7,499 nt of DNA from CAYZFD01 sp964477735 (GTDB taxonomy: Bacteria > Bacteroidota > Bacteroidia > Flavobacteriales > Flavobacteriaceae): positions 1 to 7,499 of the forward strand of contig CAYZFD010000062.1 of NCBI GenBank assembly GCA_964477735.1, read 5' to 3'. The notes beneath the pieces were generated by a model that made no database searches, had not been told where the DNA came from, and was given only the letters and a program-made list of their open reading frames with translations. Below, piece after piece: positions 1 through 5,262 of this stretch (its first letter is position 1; each line of letters starts with the position of its first letter). The position numbers and the translations under genes are program-made.

Positions 1-93
1 CACAACCAGCTCCTGCTGAATCCCCCCAGGGCGGGAACGCAGCAAGGGTAGGCGGTCGTAGCGGTGTGATGTAGTTCGCTTGCCCATTTTTTT
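1..93 (+). ncRNA. ffs: Signal recognition particle RNA (small bacterial SRP RNA), 3' part
   Basis: This is the RNA scaffold of the signal recognition particle. It binds the Ffh M domain and directs ribosomes making membrane or secreted proteins to FtsY. The conserved helix 8 is clear: a GGAA tetraloop (34-37) closed by GCG/CGC (31-33 with 38-40), an asymmetric-looking internal loop of CAGG (27-30) opposite AGCA (41-44), then CCC (24-26) paired with GGG (46-48). Further out, CACA-CC (1-7) pairs with GGTGTG (63-68). The 3' strand CGCTTGCCCA (78-87) has no partner in view, so its 5' partner, and the RNA's 5' end, must lie left of the window. The transcript probably ends in the T-run at 87-93. 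The loop identity is strong evidence; the exact 3' end is inferred. Confidence 0.9.
78..93 (+). terminator. Probable 3' end/terminator of the SRP RNA
   Basis: A seven-T run (87-93) directly follows the 3' strand of the SRP RNA terminal helix (about 78-87). The other arm of that helix would be at the RNA's 5' end, outside the window. The mature terminal stem plus U-tract could therefore act as an intrinsic terminator. Only half of the structure is visible. Confidence 0.45.
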
Positions 94-100
94 GTTTTCC

Positions 101-910
101 ATGCAAACTTCTTTAGTAGTCTTTATTACAGGTGCATCTTCAGGAATTGGAAAAGTAGTCGGTGAATTTTTGGTTGAAAAAGGGTTGAAGGTTTATGGTA
201 CCAGCCGCCAGCCAAGCCATTATCCCGACTCTAAATTCCCTTTGCTTCAGGTGGACGTACACAAGCAAGAAGATATTGTTAGCGCCATTAAATTCGTTAT
301 CGAAAAGGAAAAAACTTTAGACATATTCATCAACAATGCAGGTGTGGGGATCACGGGACCAATTGAAGAAACTACACTAAATGACATGAGTTTAGCGTTT
401 AAAACCAATTTTTTCGGTCCAGTTTTGGCCATGCAGTCGGTCATGCCTTTGATGCGAAATCAAAACAAAGGCCTCATCATAAACATCACTTCGATAGCTG
501 CCACTATGGGGCTTCCTTTTCGTGGTGTTTATTCTGCCACAAAAGCAGCACTAGAAAAAGTCACAGAAGCCATACGGTTAGAAACTTCACCTTGGCCAAT
601 CGACATTGTGACTTTAGCCCCTGGTGATTTTGCTACCAACATTGCCAACAATCGTTTTCATACGCCCCCAAACAAAACTTCGCCCTATGCTAAAAATTAT
701 CAGCAAGCTCTCGATTTAATGAATGAACATGTGCATCAAGCACCACCACCTGATGCTGTTGCCCATGCGGTGTGGAAGATTATCAATACAAAAAAACGAA
801 AAGTGCATTACCAGGTGGGTTATTTTATACAAAAACTTTCGGTGCACCTCAAGGGCTGGCTGCCAGATCTTGTATTCGAAAAACTTTTAAAAAATCATTA
901 TAAACTTTAA
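101..910 (+). CDS. SDR-family NAD(P)-dependent oxidoreductase
   Basis: This 269-residue protein is a classical short-chain dehydrogenase/reductase, expected to be a cytosolic Rossmann-fold enzyme that reduces a carbonyl or oxidises an alcohol with NAD(P)(H). Visible motifs are the cofactor loop TGASSGIG (residues 10-17), NNAG (78-81), the structural Asn103, and the catalytic Ser131, Tyr144 and Lys148 in YSATK. PGD follows at 174-176. Arg36 at the end of strand beta-2 (YGTSR) suggests, but does not prove, NADP(H) preference. The substrate cannot be told; the basic C-terminal tail (from about 240) could be a lid or membrane-facing helix. I start it at ATG 101 because the initiator-like TTG at 80 lies inside the SRP RNA and would add seven residues before the first beta strand. 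No Shine-Dalgarno is seen. It ends 11 bp before the transaldolase and is probably co-transcribed with it. Confidence 0.93.
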   Translation: MQTSLVVFITGASSGIGKVVGEFLVEKGLKVYGTSRQPSHYPDSKFPLLQVDVHKQEDIVSAIKFVIEKEKTLDIFINNAGVGITGPIEETTLNDMSLAFKTNFFGPVLAMQSVMPLMRNQNKGLIINITSIAATMGLPFRGVYSATKAALEKVTEAIRLETSPWPIDIVTLAPGDFATNIANNRFHTPPNKTSPYAKNYQQALDLMNEHVHQAPPPDAVAHAVWKIINTKKRKVHYQVGYFIQKLSVHLKGWLPDLVFEKLLKNHYKL

Positions 911-921
911 AATAAACTTAA

Positions 922-1575
922 ATGAAATTTTTTATTGACACGGCCAATTTAGATCAAATCAGAGAAGCTCAAGATTTGGGTGTTTTAGATGGTGTTACAA
1001 CCAATCCTTCGCTCATGGCAAAGGAAGGCATCACGGGACATGAAAACATTCTAAAGCACTATGTCACCATTTGCGAAATTGTGGATGGAGACGTTTCAGC
1101 AGAAGTAATATCTACCGATTTTGATGGCATGGTTAAAGAAGGAGAGGCTTTGGCCAAACTTCACCCACAGATTGTTGTGAAAGTTCCCATGATTCCTGAA
1201 GGCATTAAGGCCATTAAATATTTTTCTGACAAAGGTATCCGAACCAATTGTACCTTGGTTTTCTCGGCTGGGCAAGCGCTGTTGGCTGCTAAAGCAGGCG
1301 CCACTTACGTTTCTCCATTTATAGGAAGGTTGGATGATATTTCAACAGATGGTTTGAACCTTATTGCTGAAATTAGAACCATTTATGACAATTATGGTTT
1401 TGAAACCGAAATTCTTGCCGCTTCTGTTCGTCACACCATGCACGTGATTGATTGCGCAAAAATTGGTGCCGATGTCATGACTGGTCCGTTAAGTTCTATT
1501 ATTGGACTCGCTAAACATCCTTTGACGGATATTGGATTGGCAAAATTTCTTGATGATTACAAGAAGGGAAACTAA
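922..1575 (+). CDS. tal: Transaldolase, small type (TalC/FSA-like family)
   Basis: This 217-residue protein matches the short transaldolase/fructose-6-phosphate aldolase family in length and along its whole sequence. In the non-oxidative pentose phosphate pathway, transaldolase moves a dihydroxyacetone unit from sedoheptulose-7-phosphate to glyceraldehyde-3-phosphate through a Schiff base. The start MKFFIDTANLDQI, the GVTTNPSL motif (24-31), the Schiff-base lysine Lys87 in VVKVPM, TNCTLVFS (108-115) and the SPFIGRLDD motif (131-139) are all present. Residue 133 is Phe where E. coli FSA has a Tyr that favours aldolase chemistry, which points to transaldolase rather than F6P aldolase; this rests on an alignment by eye. 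ATG 922 has an A/T-only leader and follows the SDR stop by 11 bp. A strong hairpin downstream (1603-1631) probably ends the transcript. Some annotations would call it fsa. Confidence 0.95.
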   Translation: MKFFIDTANLDQIREAQDLGVLDGVTTNPSLMAKEGITGHENILKHYVTICEIVDGDVSAEVISTDFDGMVKEGEALAKLHPQIVVKVPMIPEGIKAIKYFSDKGIRTNCTLVFSAGQALLAAKAGATYVSPFIGRLDDISTDGLNLIAEIRTIYDNYGFETEILAASVRHTMHVIDCAKIGADVMTGPLSSIIGLAKHPLTDIGLAKFLDDYKKGN

Positions 1576-1602
1576 ATCCATTGGGATTTGATATTTCATA
1601 TA

Positions 1603-1631
1603 AAATAAGGCGCAAAATTTGCGCCTTATTT
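1603..1631. terminator. Bidirectional intrinsic terminator between tal and the dodecin gene
   Basis: A perfect 11-bp inverted repeat, AAATAAGGCGC (1603-1613) and GCGCCTTATTT (1621-1631), encloses a 7-nt loop. The GC core is flanked by A-runs and T-runs, so U-rich tails form in both directions. It lies between the convergent transaldolase and dodecin genes, as expected for a terminator shared by both strands. Confidence 0.88.
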
Positions 1632-1650
1632 AAATCTTTAAAAGTCAACA

Positions 1651-1851
1651 TTACTTGACTTCGAAAGTTATCTTAACATTCACACGAAACTCACTCACCT
1701 CGCCACCTTTTACAATAGCACTTTGGTTTTGTACGTTAACGGAACGAATGTTTTTGATGGTTTTTGCAGCTTGCGAAACTGCATTTTTCACAGCATCTTC
1801 CCAACTTTTAGGGGAATCAGCGAGCACTTCAATCACTTTAATGACTGCCAT
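1651..1851 (-). CDS. Dodecin family protein
   Basis: This 66-residue protein has the length and beta-alpha-beta-beta pattern of dodecins, which assemble into hollow dodecamers that store or buffer flavins in the cytosol. Recognisable parts are the first strand MAVIKVIEVLADS, the helix around SWEDAVKNAVSQAAKTI (16-32), NIRSVNV (34-40) and the last strand VNVKITFEV (57-65). In flavin-binding dodecins such as the Halobacterium one, a Trp stacks on the isoalloxazine and a Gln contacts it. Aligned by eye, these positions are Ser37 and Arg56 here. The protein therefore belongs to a dodecin-like subfamily whose ligand may differ. It lies 69 bp downstream of the lipoprotein gene on the same strand, so it could share that transcript or use its own promoter. 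No Shine-Dalgarno precedes ATG 1851. The family call is firm; flavin binding is uncertain. Confidence 0.92.
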   Translation of the reverse strand: MAVIKVIEVLADSPKSWEDAVKNAVSQAAKTIKNIRSVNVQNQSAIVKGGEVSEFRVNVKITFEVK

Positions 1852-1887
1852 AATATATAGAGTTTAATAGGTTACAAGTTCAGATAA

Positions 1888-1895
1888 CGAATATA
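1888..1895 (-). promoter_or_regulatory. Possible -7 box for the dodecin gene (TATATTCG)
   Basis: TATATTCG on the minus strand differs by one base from the Bacteroidota -7 consensus TAnnTTTG and lies 36 bp upstream of the dodecin ATG, inside the 69-bp gap after the lipoprotein stop. No clear TTTG-type -33 box is found at normal spacing, so this is weak support for a separate promoter. Confidence 0.3.
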
Positions 1896-1920
1896 AGAAA
1901 TTTTCGTAAAATGAAAAGGC

Positions 1921-3288
1921 TTAACTCTTTTTTAAGAATTCATGAAGCTGTTGAATGTTTAGAAATCCATTAAGTATATGTCCGTCTTTGTCTAAAACCA
2001 TAACCTTATTGAGATTCGAAATGATCATTTTACGACTAATGTTGTCAAAAGAAACGGATTGGTAATGAAGAAAGCTTTTGTGACTTTTTTGAAGTGCTTT
2101 GATTGAAGATTGCCAACGTTCTATATCATTATTTAAGTTAATTGAAACAAACTGAATGTTTTGAAATTCTTTGGAAAACTGAAGCATCTTTCCGAAAATC
2201 ATTTCTTTATGATCGAGTTGTTCATAGGACCAGAAAAAGATGACCGTAGGATTTTTTATGGTTTTTGGAAGACTTTTCACAAGCTGATTTTCATCATAAA
2301 CACCAATATCTGGACAGGGTTTCCCGACTTGTAAATTGGCAATGTTTATTTCTAAATCTAAAAGCTCGCTCATCAAGGGGCCGTTTGGGATTACGGATTT
2401 AATCTTTTCAACATATTTTTCAATCTTCTCAAATTTAACTTCCTGAAGCATATAGTCGTAGGCCAAATAGCGCGCAATACGCAGTCTAACATCATTGTTG
2501 TTGATTAATTTTTCTAATGCTTCAAGCCTTCTCATGTTAAATTGAAGCGTATTTTGGTTGTATTTTTCAGTTGAAGATTCGTTTTGCAAGCGAACTAAAG
2601 CATAATTCAAAAACACGTTAAGCCCTGAAAGGTTGGCGTCGTTGAGATCAATAGTAGAGCGAAACTCATAGAAAGAAGGGTCTAACGATAAAGAGTGCCT
2701 ACATTGATCATTGAATGGATGAAACTGCGGGTAGAGTTCTGCCTTGTAATAGTAGGGGAGTTCTATAGAGGCTTTTAATATATTGTTAGATAGTTTCGAT
2801 AATTTATGTTTTTTGACAAATAAATCTAGCTTTTCTAGTTTTTGAGCCCGTAGTTCTTCAATACTGCTCAAAAATTCTTCGGGTTCTTGTGAAAAGTAGC
2901 TGTTAATTTGATTGTTTTCGTTTTCGTTTTGCAAAAAAACATCCATTAAATAATTGTTTTTTTCAGCACCAATTCCTCCAAAAACAAGGGATTCGTCGAA
3001 GTCGATGGTGTTGAGACGAAGCATGAGACTGTCACCCTGTTCAATCATGACATATTGAAATTCAGGCGGATGTACAATTCTATAAAGTCCATTTTGGAGG
3101 CTGTCGAAGTGCTGAGAAAAAAAACCACCTCGGTCAACTTGAATGGAATCTACGAATGTTTCGTTATAATAGAGGTATAGTGCAGGATTTGTGGGGTTTA
3201 TAATTTTTCCACCGAAGAAAACTCCTTGAGGTTCACGAGCGCATCCCCCCAAAAAAACTACGGCTAAAAAACATACAAACCATCTCAT
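1921..3288 (-). CDS. Lipoprotein with DUF4369-like N-terminus and degenerate thioredoxin-like C-terminal domain
   Basis: This 455-residue protein begins with a lipoprotein signal peptide: a short hydrophobic stretch (3-13) and lipobox LGGC with lipidated Cys16, followed by ARE. It is therefore expected to be anchored in the cell envelope. Residues about 26-95 resemble DUF4369, with the VDSIQVDRGGFF pattern of alternating strands. The middle (about 100-315) is predicted to be mostly helical and is not recognised. From about 319 it follows the TlpA/thioredoxin-like layout: GKPCPD, a hydrophobic strand ending in FFW (351-353), and VMVLDKDGHIL. The redox CxxC is absent; the segment after FFW reads SYEQLDHKEM. 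The cis-proline before the last strands is also missing, with NLNKV in its place. The domain is probably not a disulfide reductase and may bind a partner or ligand. The next in-frame Met is residue 81, so ATG 3288 is the only start giving a signal peptide. Its role is unknown. Confidence 0.85.
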   Translation of the reverse strand: MRWFVCFLAVVFLGGCAREPQGVFFGGKIINPTNPALYLYYNETFVDSIQVDRGGFFSQHFDSLQNGLYRIVHPPEFQYVMIEQGDSLMLRLNTIDFDESLVFGGIGAEKNNYLMDVFLQNENENNQINSYFSQEPEEFLSSIEELRAQKLEKLDLFVKKHKLSKLSNNILKASIELPYYYKAELYPQFHPFNDQCRHSLSLDPSFYEFRSTIDLNDANLSGLNVFLNYALVRLQNESSTEKYNQNTLQFNMRRLEALEKLINNNDVRLRIARYLAYDYMLQEVKFEKIEKYVEKIKSVIPNGPLMSELLDLEINIANLQVGKPCPDIGVYDENQLVKSLPKTIKNPTVIFFWSYEQLDHKEMIFGKMLQFSKEFQNIQFVSINLNNDIERWQSSIKALQKSHKSFLHYQSVSFDNISRKMIISNLNKVMVLDKDGHILNGFLNIQQLHEFLKKS

Positions 3289-3292
3289 TCCA

Positions 3293-3300
3293 CAAATGTA
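3293..3300 (-). promoter_or_regulatory. -7 promoter box for the lipoprotein gene (TACATTTG)
   Basis: TACATTTG on the minus strand matches TAnnTTTG exactly. Only four bases separate it from the ATG at 3288, so the transcript would begin at or within a few bases of the start codon, implying a leaderless or nearly leaderless mRNA. No good TTTG -33 box is present; a GTTTTAAC copy occupies roughly that position. Confidence 0.5.
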
Positions 3301-3311
3301 GAAAAGGAAAC

Positions 3312-3330
3312 GTTAAAACCGTGTTAAAAC
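3312..3330. repeat. Two GTTAAAAC direct repeats phased by 11 bp
   Basis: GTTAAAAC occurs at 3312-3319 and again at 3323-3330, one helical turn apart, between the divergent lipoprotein and ABC-F promoters. Such spacing would place both copies on the same face of the DNA. It may be a regulator site or upstream promoter element for either gene; chance in an AT-rich spacer is also possible. Confidence 0.4.
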
Positions 3331-3368
3331 GGCTTTTGGATCAATAAAAAAAAACAGCTTAATTTTCT

Positions 3369-3376
3369 TACTTTTG
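3369..3376 (+). promoter_or_regulatory. -7 promoter box for the ABC-F gene (TACTTTTG)
   Basis: TACTTTTG matches TAnnTTTG exactly and ends 20 bp before ATG 3397, giving a predicted leader of about 12-16 nt. The nearest TTTG (3335-3338) is 30 bp upstream, longer than the usual spacing of about 20 bp, so a standard -33 box is not clear. A nine-A tract (3346-3354) lies between and might aid polymerase binding. The leader holds an eight-A run (3384-3391) instead of a Shine-Dalgarno. Confidence 0.55.
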
Positions 3377-3396
3377 TCGCGCTAAAAAAAATAGTT

Positions 3397-5019
3397 ATGC
3401 TAAGTGTTTCCAATCTCTCTGTTCAATTTGGTAAAAGAGTGTTGTTCGATGAGGTGAATGTTACTTTTACTCAGGGCAATTGCTACGGTATTATTGGTGC
3501 TAATGGCGCAGGAAAATCAACCTTTTTAAAGGTGTTATCGGGTGATCTCGAGCCCAACGCTGGTGTTGTGCATCTCGATAAAGACAAACGAATGTCTGTC
3601 CTTGAGCAAAACCACAACGCTTTTGACGAACATACCGTTTTAGAAACTGTCGTGATGGGAAATAAAAGCCTCTTCGAAGTAAAAAAAGAAATGGATGCCA
3701 TTTACGCTAAGGAAGATTTTTCAGATGCAGATGGTGACCGGGTTGGGGAGCTTCAAATTAAGTTCGAAGAAATGAACGGCTGGAATGCCGATAGTGAAGC
3801 AGCTGCCATGCTTTCAAATTTAGATATTTCCGAAAGTTTGCACTACAGTCTAATGAAAGATTTAGATGGTAAGCAAAAAGTTAGAGTTTTGCTAGCTCAA
3901 GCACTTTTTGGAAACCCCGATGTGCTCATTATGGATGAGCCAACAAACGATCTCGATTATGAAACCATCAATTGGCTAGAGCACTTCTTGGCCAATTATG
4001 ACAACACGGTCATTGTGGTTTCTCACGACCGACACTTTTTAGATGCAGTCTGCACCCATATTTCTGATATCGATTTTGGAAAAATTAGCCACTATTCGGG
4101 AAATTATACCTTTTGGTATGAATCAAGCCAGTTGGCAGCCAGACAACGAGCACAACAAAACAAAAAGGCAGAAGAAAAGAAAAAAGAACTTGAAGAATTT
4201 ATTGCACGCTTCAGTGCCAATGTGGCCAAATCTAAACAAGCAACTTCACGAAAAAAGATGATCGATCGTCTCAATATTGCAGACATTAAACCATCCTCTA
4301 GAAGATACCCAGCCATCATTTTTGAACGTGAAAGAGAAGCAGGGGATCAGATATTGCAAACCGAAGGGCTTTCTGCTGAAATCGATGGAGAGATCATTTT
4401 TTCGAACGTTGACATCAATTTGGCTAAAGGTGATAAGGTTGTTTTGTTTTCTAAAGATTCGAGAGCAACAACAGCTTTTTATCAAATCATCAATGGTGAG
4501 CAAAAAGCCAAATCTGGTAGTTTTTCTTGGGGCGTTACCACCACTCAAGCCTATCTACCCTTAGACAATAGTGCATATTTTAACGAAGACCAAAGCTTGG
4601 TTGATTGGCTCCGTCAATGGGCCAAAACAGACGAGGAGAGAGAGGAAGTGCACATCCGAGGATTCTTAGGAAAAATGATTTTTAGTGGAGAAGAGGCTCT
4701 GAAATCTGCGCGCGTGTTGTCGGGTGGTGAAAAGGTGCGATGCATGCTTTCCAGAATGATGATGATGAGAGCCAATGTTTTAATGCTTGATGAACCCACC
4801 AACCATTTAGATCTAGAATCCATAACGGCTTTCAACAATTCACTCAAAAACTTTAAGGGCAACGTCATGGTTACCACCCACGATCACGCCTTTGCTCAAA
4901 CCGTAGGAAATCGCATCATTGAACTCACACCAAAGGGCATTATTGATCGCTATATGACTTTTGATGATTATATGACTGATGCCAAAATCAAGAGCCTCCG
5001 CAACGAGCTATATAGCTAG
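3397..5019 (+). CDS. ABC-F family ATPase, YbiT/YkpA-like
   Basis: This 540-residue protein has two ABC ATPase domains and no membrane segment. That is the ABC-F plan: soluble proteins that act on the ribosome, often at the E site, rather than as transporters. It resembles E. coli YbiT across its whole length. NBD1 has Walker A GANGAGKST (34-42, Lys40), Walker B with Asp180-Glu181 in MDEPTNDLD, and switch His210. Its signature region reads LDGKQ (156-160), not LSGGQ. The charged linker (about 245-305) contains the RFSANVAKSKQATSRKK segment typical of ABC-F interdomain linkers. NBD2 has LSGGE (441-445), Asp465-Glu466 and His495, but its Walker A position reads SKDSRATT (352-359), with no glycine loop or lysine. 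ATG 3397 begins directly at the first beta strand. Antibiotic resistance is not suggested, since YbiT-like members are housekeeping proteins; the exact ribosomal role is inferred from the family. Confidence 0.93.
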   Translation: MLSVSNLSVQFGKRVLFDEVNVTFTQGNCYGIIGANGAGKSTFLKVLSGDLEPNAGVVHLDKDKRMSVLEQNHNAFDEHTVLETVVMGNKSLFEVKKEMDAIYAKEDFSDADGDRVGELQIKFEEMNGWNADSEAAAMLSNLDISESLHYSLMKDLDGKQKVRVLLAQALFGNPDVLIMDEPTNDLDYETINWLEHFLANYDNTVIVVSHDRHFLDAVCTHISDIDFGKISHYSGNYTFWYESSQLAARQRAQQNKKAEEKKKELEEFIARFSANVAKSKQATSRKKMIDRLNIADIKPSSRRYPAIIFEREREAGDQILQTEGLSAEIDGEIIFSNVDINLAKGDKVVLFSKDSRATTAFYQIINGEQKAKSGSFSWGVTTTQAYLPLDNSAYFNEDQSLVDWLRQWAKTDEEREEVHIRGFLGKMIFSGEEALKSARVLSGGEKVRCMLSRMMMMRANVLMLDEPTNHLDLESITAFNNSLKNFKGNVMVTTHDHAFAQTVGNRIIELTPKGIIDRYMTFDDYMTDAKIKSLRNELYS

Positions 5020-5040
5020 TTTCTAAAAATTGTTTTTTAG
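5006..5040. terminator. Weak AT-rich hairpins at the convergent ABC-F/DUF2007 junction
   Basis: A 12-bp palindrome AGCTATATAGCT (5006-5017) overlaps the ABC-F stop. It is followed by a 7-bp inverted repeat, CTAAAAA (5023-5029) and TTTTTAG (5034-5040), with a TTGT loop inside the end of the DUF2007 gene. Both are mostly A-T pairs, so intrinsic termination here would be weak. No other terminator fits between the two genes. Confidence 0.25.
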
Positions 5041-5241
5041 GATTTTTAAGGCAAGTTCATACTCGTCGGCATGCACCAAAACTTCTTGAACAAGAGGCAT
5101 GGTATTTCCAAATCCAGCTAATCTTGCTGATTCGGAACGGTCCTTTATGATGGGTTGAATTTTTACCTCGTTTAACAGCATCATAAGTTTAGTAACTTCA
5201 ATTTGATTTCCAAAAAATAGTTTCTTGTAATTTGTGCTCAT
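5023..5241 (-). CDS. DUF2007 domain-containing protein
   Basis: This 72-residue protein matches the small DUF2007 family, sometimes named putative signal transducing protein. The pattern is an initial strand (KKLFFGN, 6-12), a helix (VTKLMMLLNEV, 16-26), a strand IQPIIKD (28-34), a LAGFG turn (41-45), then a strand VQEVLVHADEY and a final helix. This resembles the fold of the PII/ACT-like small domains, but the biochemical function of the family is not established. No membrane segment or catalytic motif is visible. Its ATG at 5241 lies 21 bp after the pheT stop on the same strand, so it is probably translated from the pheT transcript. The leader is A/T-rich with no Shine-Dalgarno. Its stop is 3 bp from that of the convergent ABC-F gene. 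Confidence 0.82.
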   Translation of the reverse strand: MSTNYKKLFFGNQIEVTKLMMLLNEVKIQPIIKDRSESARLAGFGNTMPLVQEVLVHADEYELALKILKNNF

Positions 5242-5262
5242 AGATGCTAAATTTAATTTATA

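Noticed and set aside
80..100. TTG start at 80 extending the SDR by seven residues
   Set aside because: It lies inside the SRP RNA and its T-run, and ATG 101 begins right before the first Rossmann strand, as usual for SDRs.
1655..1867. 70-codon plus-strand frame opposite the dodecin gene
   Set aside because: It is the antisense of a clear dodecin coding sequence and starts just after a terminator.
3335..3338. TTTG as the -33 box of the ABC-F promoter
   Set aside because: The spacing to the -7 box is 30 bp, well above the roughly 20 bp expected.
4043..4564. Several 70-100 codon open frames on both strands inside the ABC-F gene
   Set aside because: They overlap a well-conserved CDS, have no recognisable domain, and have no promoter or initiation signal of their own.
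3397..5019. ABC-F gene as an antibiotic resistance determinant
   Set aside because: It is YbiT/YkpA-like over its whole length and sits among core genes with no sign of transfer, so a housekeeping role is likelier.
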